Of a stretch of 64,000 bases of DNA, positions 34,201 to 40,747 are shown piece after piece; the first letter of the stretch is position 1; every line of letters starts with the position of its first letter. The stretch is from contig NZ_JAHXYR010000007.1 of NCBI RefSeq assembly GCF_019969845.1, positions 186,001-250,000 on the forward strand, written 5' to 3'. The position numbers and the translations under genes were made by a program. The DNA comes from Sphingobacterium sp. GVS05A. GTDB lineage: Bacteria; Bacteroidota; Bacteroidia; Sphingobacteriales; Sphingobacteriaceae. Below the pieces are notes generated by a model. It was not told where the DNA came from and did no database searches. It worked only from the letters and a program-made list of their open reading frames with translations.

Positions 34201-35809
34201 GGATCGGATCGATCGGCGGATTGGTTACCTGTGCGAAAAACTGTTTAAAGTAGCTTGAGATATGTTGTGGTTGATCAGAAAGAATTGCGAGCGGAACATC
34301 CGAGCCCATCGAGCCAGTTGGTTCGTATCCGGTCAATGCCATAGGCGTCAGGATTGTTTCGAGGTCTTCTCTAGAGAAACCAAATGTCTTTTGATATTTG
34401 AAAACGGATTCTTTGGAAAGATAGGTATAGGTGACACGAGGTTCTTCCAGTTCTTCTAACTTGATTTTATAGTTGTCCAACCAATCACTATAAGGTTGTT
34501 GGTTGATCAATTGATCTTTTACTTCATTGTCCGTCAGGATGCGACCTTGTTCCATGTCGACGAGAAATATCTTGCCTGCCTGTTGACGGCCTTTTTTTAT
34601 AATGGTAGATTCTTCGATTGGAAGTGCGCCGGCTTCGGAAGCAACTACAACACGATCATCCGAGGTGACAGCATAACGTAATGGGCGTAAACCGTTGCGG
34701 TCTAATGTTGCCCCGATATGTTTACCATCAGTAAAACACAGTGCTGCAGGTCCATCCCAAGGTTCCATTAAAGTTGCATGGTACTCGTAGAATGCACGTT
34801 TCAATGGATCCATTTGAGTATTACCATCCCATGCTTCAGGAACCAACATTAACATGACGTGTGTTAGGCTACGGCCACTGTGTAAAAGGAGTTCGGCAAC
34901 ATTGTCAAGACATGCTGAATCCGACTGGCCTCGATCAACGATAGGAAGCAGGATTTCCATTTCGTCTTCGGTGAAATAAGGTGACGAAAGGGCACGCATT
35001 CCAGCGTAAAACCAATTTAGGTTACCTGTTAGGGTATTGATTTCACCATTATGAGCCAACATACGGAATGGCTGTGCTAGTGACCAGGAAGGAAAAGTAT
35101 TGGTCGAGAAGCGTGAGTGTACCAATCCAAATGCGGATACCACACGAGGATCGCGTAAATCAAGGTAATAGGTGCCTACTTGGTATGTTGTTAATTGACC
35201 TTTATAAATGATAGTTTTGCAAGAAAGTGATGCAAAGTAAAGTGGGAGAGGGTATTCTTGTTGTTGTTTAACTTTTTGAATGATCAGGCGACGTAGAACA
35301 AAAAGTTTGCGTTCAAATTCTTCCGTGTTTGAAACTCCATCCGGTCTGCTAACAAAAAACTGGACGATTTCAGGTTCGGCACTGAGCGCTGTTGGTCCAA
35401 TACCTTCACGATTGACTGGTACTGGACGGTAGCCAAGGAATTTCATACCCCTTTCGGCTGCCGCTTCCTCAATCAAGTCCCGACATATTTTGTTCATGCC
35501 TTCTTCTTTCGGAAGAAAAACCATTCCTGTTCCATAATAACCTGGTTCCTCTAACTGTATTCCTAAGCTGATACATTCTTCCCATAAAAATTCGTGTGGC
35601 AGCTGAATCATGATACCGGCTCCGTCACCACTTTCGGGATCACAACCACAGGCACCACGATGCTCCATGTTCTCCAACATGGTCAAAGCGTCCTTTACTT
35701 GTGCGTGTGATTTATTCCCTTTGATATGGGCGACAAAGCCTACTCCACAGGCGTCATGCTCAAAATTAGGGTCGTAAAGGCCCTCCGTTTTCGGTCTTTG
35801 TTGAATCAT
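31295..35809 (-). CDS. gltB: Glutamate synthase large subunit
   Basis: Glutamine-dependent synthase alpha subunit of 1504 residues. A 20-residue propeptide precedes the catalytic nucleophile Cys21 (ACGVGFVAH), which becomes N-terminal after processing. The Ntn amidotransferase domain occupies about residues 21-420; the central and FMN domains follow, with RRGEGHLWNP and GGTGASPISS. The 3Fe-4S cysteines are in CIMMRKCHLNTCPVG. The C-terminal beta-helix GXGXG domain covers about the last 250 residues. It is the first gene of the gltBD operon. Confidence 0.97.
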   Translation of the reverse strand: MIQQRPKTEGLYDPNFEHDACGVGFVAHIKGNKSHAQVKDALTMLENMEHRGACGCDPESGDGAGIMIQLPHEFLWEECISLGIQLEEPGYYGTGMVFLPKEEGMNKICRDLIEEAAAERGMKFLGYRPVPVNREGIGPTALSAEPEIVQFFVSRPDGVSNTEEFERKLFVLRRLIIQKVKQQQEYPLPLYFASLSCKTIIYKGQLTTYQVGTYYLDLRDPRVVSAFGLVHSRFSTNTFPSWSLAQPFRMLAHNGEINTLTGNLNWFYAGMRALSSPYFTEDEMEILLPIVDRGQSDSACLDNVAELLLHSGRSLTHVMLMLVPEAWDGNTQMDPLKRAFYEYHATLMEPWDGPAALCFTDGKHIGATLDRNGLRPLRYAVTSDDRVVVASEAGALPIEESTIIKKGRQQAGKIFLVDMEQGRILTDNEVKDQLINQQPYSDWLDNYKIKLEELEEPRVTYTYLSKESVFKYQKTFGFSREDLETILTPMALTGYEPTGSMGSDVPLAILSDQPQHISSYFKQFFAQVTNPPIDPIRERLVMSLATFIGNAGNILIEDKKFCHCVTLPHPILTSKELEKLRSIDTGLFQAKTIQSYFRSDGRPGSLEAGLERLCRYADDAVRDGFQVLILSDRAIDSKHAAIPSLLAVSAVHHHLIKTGNRGAVGLVVEAGDAWEVHHFACLLAFGATAINPYMALASIRTMKEQNTLDTELTWPELSKNYVKAVNNGLLKIFSKMGISTLQSYHGAQIFEVLGIDKSVVDKFFCGAVSRIGGMTLDDLAKEALSKHWRGFEKSRTPQNLLPEGGIYQWKRRGEGHLWNPDTIHLLQQACRTGDYATYKKYATKINEQKEHMFTLRGLLDFAKHRNSIPLEQVEPASEILKRFATGAMSFGSISHEAHSTLAIAMNRIGAKSNTGEGGEDELRYQPLPNGDSMRSAIKQVASARFGVTSNYLTQADELQIKMAQGAKPGEGGQLPGPKVDAWIAKTRHSTPGVGLISPPPHHDIYSIEDLAQLIFDLKNANRQARINVKLVSKAGVGTIAAGVAKAHADVILIAGFDGGTGASPISSIKHAGLPWELGLAEAHQTLVKNKLRSRVVLQADGQVKTGRDIVIATLLGAEEWGVSTAALVAGGCIMMRKCHLNTCPVGVATQDPELRKLFSGKPEDIVNLFTFLAEEVRETMAYLGFRTINEMVGRAQFLKKRENIDHWKAKKIDFTDILHVERNEPGQSLYNTEEQDHGMAMILDWGLLKQSKLALESKTPVFGTFKVKNTDRTIGTMLSNEISKLYGSEGLPDNTINFKFEGSAGQSFGAFSTKGLSFELQGEANDYVGKGLSGAQLAIYPATESAIVPEDNIIIGNVALFGATSGHLFVNGQAGERFAVRNSGATAVVEGVGDHGCEYMTGGRALILGATGRNFAAGMSGGIAWIYDINDDFRENCNLEMVDLDPLESEDETAIIALLKRHVLLTNSRRADFILQNWSREKNKFIKVFPREYKNVIRQKLVEA

Positions 35810-36115
35810 CTTTCCTTTTCAAATATTATACATTGCTAATATAGGAATAAAAATGAATAAAATTATAAATATTCTAATAAAAATGTGTTTGTTTTAGTTT
35901 TATTGTTTCTTTTTGTTGTTTTTATTATGGATATTGTATTTATTGTTTTGTTGTGTTAACACGCTTTTTCGATCCTCAAATAATGCATCATTTGGCGATA
36001 AATTTTTATTGGATATGGAAAAAGCATCGTGGGATTGCAATAATATGTATAAATTAGGCAAAGTATTGCACATCGTTAGTGCTATATCAAAATGACTTAA
36101 TTTATAGACAATAAG
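35810..36115. other. AT-rich divergent intergenic region
   Basis: About 300 bases, very AT-rich, separate gltB (minus) from the epimerase gene (plus). It must hold the gltBD promoter, but I see no clean TAnnTTTG, riboswitch or strong hairpin. Confidence 0.5.
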
Positions 36116-37213
36116 ATGAAAATAACTGAAATTGAGATATACCGGCTAAGTATCCCGATGGAACCATTTGTTATTGCGACCGGAACCATGGATTATGCTC
36201 AAAATACCTTTATACGCGTACATACCGATACAACTATTTACGGCGTCGGTGAATGCTCTGCCTTTCCGATGATTGTGGGAGAAACACAGGATACCTGTCT
36301 GGTTTTGGCCCGTGATTTTGCTAAGATTTGGAAAGGAAAGGATCCATTGGCCATCGAAGAACGATTGGCTGAGCTAGATCTGTATATCGCGGGAAATCGG
36401 ACGATCAAATCTGCTTTTGATATTGCATTGCATGACTTAGCCGCCAAACATGCGGGTATTCCTCTGTATCAGTTTTTGCGTGGAACTAAACGGGAGATAA
36501 CAACGGATATAACTCTGGGTATAGCGTCTCCAGCGGAAATGGCAATGAAAGCTAAGCGTCTGCAGGAAGAGGGGGCTGTAATGTTGAAAGTAAAATTGGG
36601 CAAGGATCCAAAAACAGATGTGGCTCGTATTCGTGAAATCCGTAAAGCGGTAGGTTTTGAGATGCCTATTCGGATCGATGCAAACCAAGGTTGGTCCTAT
36701 GAAGATGCGGTAGAAGCCTTACAGGGGTTAGAACCGTTTAAAATTCAATTTTGTGAGCAGCCTATGCGGACCTGGAATGATGAATTATTACCTCAATTGC
36801 GCACTGAGACGATCGTCCCAATTATGGCTGATGAGTCGGTCTATTCGCATCATGATGCTGAACGACTTTGTAAAGCAGATGCTTGTGATTACATCAATAT
36901 CAAGTTTTCGAAATCAGGGGGGATTCAAGAAGCCTTGAGAATCAATAAAGTTGCTGCGGAATATGGTATTAATTGTATGATCGGTGGGATGCTGGAGTCT
37001 CGTTTGGCATTAGCCGCTAAAGTCCATTTCGCCTATGCGGCTCCCAATGTTAAATTTTTTGATTTAGATACCTGCATGGTTGGTCATCTGGAGGATCCTG
37101 TGGTTGGCGGGATACAATATGACGGATACAAAATCCATATTTCGGATGAACCGGGTATCGGTGCGGATATAGACCAAGCATTTTTGGATTGCTGTGAGAA
37201 ATGGGTGATTTAA
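36116..37213 (+). CDS. Dipeptide epimerase (enolase superfamily, MR/MLE)
   Basis: Enolase-superfamily enzyme of 365 residues. The capping domain (residues 1-125) precedes the TIM barrel with catalytic lysines in MLKVKLG (KxK), metal ligands in RIDANQG, FCEQPM and MADESV, and KFSKSGG carrying the second catalytic Lys. The FFDLDTCM segment supplies the DxD that binds the dipeptide ammonium group in Ala-Glu epimerases. I therefore infer dipeptide epimerase, perhaps L-Ala-D/L-Glu in murein peptide recycling. It is divergent from gltB. Confidence 0.88.
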   Translation: MKITEIEIYRLSIPMEPFVIATGTMDYAQNTFIRVHTDTTIYGVGECSAFPMIVGETQDTCLVLARDFAKIWKGKDPLAIEERLAELDLYIAGNRTIKSAFDIALHDLAAKHAGIPLYQFLRGTKREITTDITLGIASPAEMAMKAKRLQEEGAVMLKVKLGKDPKTDVARIREIRKAVGFEMPIRIDANQGWSYEDAVEALQGLEPFKIQFCEQPMRTWNDELLPQLRTETIVPIMADESVYSHHDAERLCKADACDYINIKFSKSGGIQEALRINKVAAEYGINCMIGGMLESRLALAAKVHFAYAAPNVKFFDLDTCMVGHLEDPVVGGIQYDGYKIHISDEPGIGADIDQAFLDCCEKWVI

Positions 37214-37229
37214 CTTTTATACAAAAGGT

Positions 37230-37340
37230 ATGAATAGTATGAACTGGGGGATAGGTGGCCAGGAGATTGCCGTCCTTATTGTTATTATCATTTTTTTAGT
37301 GGCTGCATATTTGTTCTTTTCAAGATTACTAAAGAAGTAG
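37230..37340 (+). CDS. Tiny single-helix membrane protein, TatA-like N-terminus
   Basis: A 36-codon frame starting 16 bases after the epimerase stop, behind AAAAGG. The product begins MNSMNWGIGGQEIAVL, is hydrophobic for about 20 residues and ends FSRLLKK. The G-x-x-E/Q-hydrophobic pattern recalls TatA/TatE N-terminal helices, but the FG hinge and amphipathic helix are missing. An internal Met at codon 4 is an alternative start. Too short for most gene finders; coding status is plausible but unproven. Confidence 0.45.
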   Translation: MNSMNWGIGGQEIAVLIVIIIFLVAAYLFFSRLLKK

Positions 37341-37428
37341 AAATTGTCTGTTTTTTTACATTTGTTAAAAAATAAGCAGTCAATAGCTGTTTTGGTGGGA
37401 TAGGGAGCCTAAAATAGATAATATTCAG

Positions 37429-37436
37429 TACCTTTG
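37429..37436 (+). promoter_or_regulatory. Candidate -7 element of the DHS-like gene
   Basis: TACCTTTG matches TAnnTTTG 35 bases before the ATG at 37472. No TTG at the expected -33 distance was seen. Confidence 0.45.
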
Positions 37437-37471
37437 CGGTACTTATTATTTTATAAAAGTTAGAAAATATC

Positions 37472-38452
37472 ATGAGTACTCAAAAAGGACCTATTTCTCA
37501 ATTTATTGAGCATAATTACCGTCACTTTAACGCAGCGGCATTAGTAGATGCTGCAAAAGGTTACGAGGAACATCTTTTGGATGGTGGAAAAATGTTGATC
37601 TCTCTTGGAGGTGCAATGTCTACTGCTGAATTGGGTGTTTCTTTGGCAGAAATGATCCGTCAAGATAAAGTACACTTTATTTCTTGTACTGGGGCTAATT
37701 TGGAAGAGGATGTGATGAACCTAGTTGCTCACTCACATTACAAAAGAATTCCGAATTATAGGGATTTGACAGCGGAACAAGAAAGAGAATTATTGGATAA
37801 TCACTACAACCGTGTAACAGATACTTGTATTCCAGAAGAAGAGGCTTTCCGTCGTTTGCAGAAACATCTTGAAGATGTGTGGCATGCCGCAGAAGCGAAA
37901 GGTGAGCGTTACTTACCACATGAATTCTTATATCAAGTAGTTAATTCTGGTGTATTGGAACAATATTATGAAATTGATCCAAAAGACTCTTGGATTGTTG
38001 CTGCTGCTGAGAAAAATTTGCCGATTGTATGTCCGGGATGGGAAGATTCAACTACAGGTAATATCTTCGCATCAAATGTGATAAAAGGTAAATTGAAAGC
38101 GAGCACAGTTAAATCAGGTATTGAGTACATGATTTATTTGACAGAATGGTACCGTAACAATTCCGCTGGAAAAGGCGTAGGTTTCTTCCAGATTGCAGGT
38201 GGTATTTCCGGTGATTTCCCAATCTGTGTTGTTCCGATGATGTATCAAGATTTGGAGTGGGAAGAAGTACCTTTCTGGGCTTATTTCTGTCAAATTTCTG
38301 ATTCAACTACTTCTTATGGTTCTTACTCTGGAGCAGTTCCAAATGAAAAAATCACTTGGGGTAAATTGGATATCGATACGCCTAAATTTGTTGTAGAATC
38401 TGATGCTACAATCGTAGCACCTTTGATTTTCTCTTATATCTTAGGACATTAA
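37472..38452 (+). CDS. Deoxyhypusine synthase family protein
   Basis: A 326-residue NAD-dependent enzyme of the deoxyhypusine synthase family. Conserved regions include LISLGGAMSTAELG, FISCTGANLEEDV, PIVCPGWEDSTTGN and FFQIAGGISGDFP. The C-terminal SDSTTSYGSYSGA...ITWGKL contains the WGK lysine that forms the enzyme-butylamine intermediate in eukaryotic DHS. Bacteria lack eIF5A, so the native reaction may be homospermidine formation from spermidine or putrescine, or something else. It is highly expressed-looking in its codon use, an impression only. Confidence 0.9.
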   Translation: MSTQKGPISQFIEHNYRHFNAAALVDAAKGYEEHLLDGGKMLISLGGAMSTAELGVSLAEMIRQDKVHFISCTGANLEEDVMNLVAHSHYKRIPNYRDLTAEQERELLDNHYNRVTDTCIPEEEAFRRLQKHLEDVWHAAEAKGERYLPHEFLYQVVNSGVLEQYYEIDPKDSWIVAAAEKNLPIVCPGWEDSTTGNIFASNVIKGKLKASTVKSGIEYMIYLTEWYRNNSAGKGVGFFQIAGGISGDFPICVVPMMYQDLEWEEVPFWAYFCQISDSTTSYGSYSGAVPNEKITWGKLDIDTPKFVVESDATIVAPLIFSYILGH

Positions 38453-38580
38453 TTTTTTCGATATATAAAGAGGAGTGAGGAAGGAAGAATTTGTCTCTAG
38501 CAATTTCTTTATTCATTACTCCTTTTTTCTTATACTCTTTTCTTGTTTATCTTTACTTTCTACTATTTCCTTTTCGAACG

Positions 38581-39216
38581 ATGAGCAATTTAACAACAGA
38601 TAATCCTGTCGCCCTACAAACCTTGATGGATGAGACGATTTTTGCCAATGGCTTTGATTTTCAATCAGAGCTGGAAGCTGTATCTAAAGCAAAGGATACA
38701 GAATATGTCGTTGTTGGAATTCCTGCTGCTGATCACCTTGCTAAACCGTCTGCAACAGACGAAACCACAGGATCAGGTTATATTGGCAATGAAGAAGGTA
38801 ATAATGCCCTTGAAGTATTAGGTGGAAAATTTATTTATCAGGGTAGCAAAGATCATGGCATACTTTTTATCTTGCGCTATGTACAATATCCTTATTTCTC
38901 GCCGGCAGCACTCGAAGCATTTGAAAAAACGATTGGCGCCCTAAAATTAACTAAGGAAACTGTTGCGGTGGTTAATTTGGCCAATACGCATAATCCAAAC
39001 GATTTTAAACAGATTATGCAGTTTTTTCAACCGACGAAGATTATTCTATTAGGTGTTGAACCCGCATCGTTAAAACTTCCACCGATCGAACATAATTCCT
39101 ATATGAAGGGGCGCATAGCAACGGTGTTCAACACGTTCAGCTTTGAAGAAATGTTTGCCGATGTCAATAAAAAGAAACTGTTTTGGAACGAGTTTAAAAC
39201 ATTTATTGTTTCTTAG
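38581..39216 (+). CDS. Conserved hypothetical protein, possibly UDG-fold
   Basis: A 211-residue soluble protein. I start at the ATG at 38581; the in-frame upstream codons encode an improbable hydrophobic run of 30 residues from 38491. The C-terminal half (KIILLGVEPASLKLPP, then FSFEEMFADVNKKKLFWNEFKTF) has a pattern like the end of the DNA polymerase III psi/UDG-like fold (L-G-x-x, then K-x-x-x-W-x-x-x-K). That similarity is weak and I claim no function. It follows the DHS-like gene by 128 bases. Confidence 0.7.
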   Translation: MSNLTTDNPVALQTLMDETIFANGFDFQSELEAVSKAKDTEYVVVGIPAADHLAKPSATDETTGSGYIGNEEGNNALEVLGGKFIYQGSKDHGILFILRYVQYPYFSPAALEAFEKTIGALKLTKETVAVVNLANTHNPNDFKQIMQFFQPTKIILLGVEPASLKLPPIEHNSYMKGRIATVFNTFSFEEMFADVNKKKLFWNEFKTFIVS

Positions 39217-39293
39217 ATTATTGGATGGTCGATTAGGCCATACATTGGGATTCAAGAGACAATATAGGCTCTTAAATCCCTGTAGTTATCCCG

Positions 39294-39908
39294 TTATTTA
39301 ATCTTCTTCGTTATAAATTTGGCAAGGGATTTTCCGGTTTTTGCATAACCTTCAGCTATTCGATCATTCGTATTTGGTATCCCAACAAAATCAAAATCGC
39401 CCGGTGCTTTTTCGCTGTTGATTTCAAGAAGTACATGAGATGGATTAGCTGTTTCGATAAATCTTAATAATGTACTAACTTTTGCGTGTTGTTTCATTAC
39501 ACCTGCAAACCAACCCGGATAAATCCATGTCGTTTGAACTATCAATGTATATGGAGCTGACTCTTTCTTACCGGTGACGATATCACAGTTTTTGTTCATC
39601 GAAGCAAAAAATTTATTTGGAAATGCCGTAGATTTTGAATAATCCCAGTCGTTTTTCCAATTTTCAGCTTCAGCTGTACCTTTATTGGAGCTGATGTCTT
39701 TGTTTCGCTTTTCTAAATAATCGTTTTCGGACATCTTTTCATTATAAAAGGTCATGGGGGTATAATCAAATATAACATTCAATTCCTGCTGTCCTTTTAA
39801 GAAATCAAAATTTCCTTTAATGACTTTCATTTTTTGTGCAAATAAGGTGTAAGGTGACACCAACATTAGAATAAACAGTACTTTTACGACTGTAGAGAAC
39901 TTTTTCAT
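39294..39908 (-). CDS. Secreted hypothetical protein
   Basis: A 204-residue protein with a signal peptide (hydrophobic residues 7-22, likely cleaved at LFA-Q). The mature part has mixed alpha/beta character with conserved-looking segments VIFDYTPMTFYNEKMS, LIVQTTWIYPGWFAG and VLLEINSEKAPGDFDF. I recall related periplasmic hypothetical proteins in Bacteroidota but no function. It converges with the upstream 38581 gene and has its own TATATTTG element. Confidence 0.75.
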   Translation of the reverse strand: MKKFSTVVKVLFILMLVSPYTLFAQKMKVIKGNFDFLKGQQELNVIFDYTPMTFYNEKMSENDYLEKRNKDISSNKGTAEAENWKNDWDYSKSTAFPNKFFASMNKNCDIVTGKKESAPYTLIVQTTWIYPGWFAGVMKQHAKVSTLLRFIETANPSHVLLEINSEKAPGDFDFVGIPNTNDRIAEGYAKTGKSLAKFITKKIK

Positions 39909-39934
39909 TATTTTTTTATTGGGTTAATATTTGC

Positions 39935-39942
39935 CAAATATA
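39935..39942 (-). promoter_or_regulatory. Candidate -7 element of the secreted-protein gene
   Basis: The minus strand reads TATATTTG, 26 bases before the start codon at 39908. No -33 TTG is evident. Confidence 0.4.
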
Positions 39943-40071
39943 AGTTTATTTATGCTTATCTATATCCTAATGCTTATTTTTGGTCATTGCGATTCAACAG
40001 GCTGATAGTGCAATTAGGGACAAACTATTAGCTGGAGGGAGATAACAAATGAACTTTTAAATTTGAAGAAG

Positions 40072-40647
40072 ATGCTAGAACTTGTGTTTGCAACAAATAA
40101 TGCCCATAAATTGGAAGAGGTCCAAGCAATAGTGGGAGACACTTTTGTTATTAAAAGTTTGAACAATATCGATTGTCAGGATGATATCCCGGAAACTGGA
40201 GTAACATTTGAAGAAAATGCACAGCAAAAAACGGATTATTTGGTAAACAAATATGGACTTTATTGTTTTGGTGATGACTCGGGTCTCGAAATTGATGCAT
40301 TAAATGGCGAGCCTGGAGTTTATTCGGCACGTTACTCGGGCTCAAGGGATATGGAAAAGAATATTGATCTCGTCTTGGAAAGACTGGGGGACACCTCCAA
40401 CCGAACAGCCCGATTTAAAACCGTCATTTCGCTCTATTTGAATGAACGGCAGCATTTTTTTGAAGGAAGTATCGAGGGGCAGATCACTAAAGAGCGTAGA
40501 GGAGTGGATGGATTTGGGTATGATCCGATTTTTATTCCAAATGGGTATGATACAACTTTTGCTGAGATGAGCGCAGATGAAAAAAATGCGATCAGCCATC
40601 GTGCGATTGCTGTTGGGAAACTTGCCGATTATCTAAAAACGAGATAA
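40072..40647 (+). CDS. rdgB: XTP/dITP diphosphatase (Ham1/RdgB)
   Basis: Hydrolyses non-canonical purine triphosphates (dITP, XTP) to monophosphates, keeping them out of DNA and RNA. LVFATNNAHKLEEV, CFGDDSGLEIDALNGEPGVYSARYSG (split over conserved positions) and GFGYDPIFIPNG are diagnostic. The ATG at 40072 gives 191 residues; a TTG three codons earlier is possible. A long terminator follows. Confidence 0.95.
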   Translation: MLELVFATNNAHKLEEVQAIVGDTFVIKSLNNIDCQDDIPETGVTFEENAQQKTDYLVNKYGLYCFGDDSGLEIDALNGEPGVYSARYSGSRDMEKNIDLVLERLGDTSNRTARFKTVISLYLNERQHFFEGSIEGQITKERRGVDGFGYDPIFIPNGYDTTFAEMSADEKNAISHRAIAVGKLADYLKTR

Positions 40648-40690
40648 TACTAAGATGTGGTTTTAGTCGATTAACTTTGTTGTTGACGTT

Positions 40691-40736
40691 AAAAGCAAGC
40701 GGGGCAAAATTTTATTTTGCCCCGCTTGCTTTTATC
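40691..40736. terminator. Bidirectional terminator between rdgB and the OstA-like gene
   Basis: A perfect 20-bp stem (40691-40710 with 40714-40733) around GCAAGCGGGGC, with only a three-base loop and A/T runs on both sides. It serves the convergent genes. Confidence 0.85.
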
Positions 40737-40747
40737 TTGTATACGGA

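Noticed and set aside
35810..36115. Riboswitch or transcription-attenuation leader for gltBD
   Set aside because: The region is AT-rich without stable hairpins or conserved riboswitch motifs.
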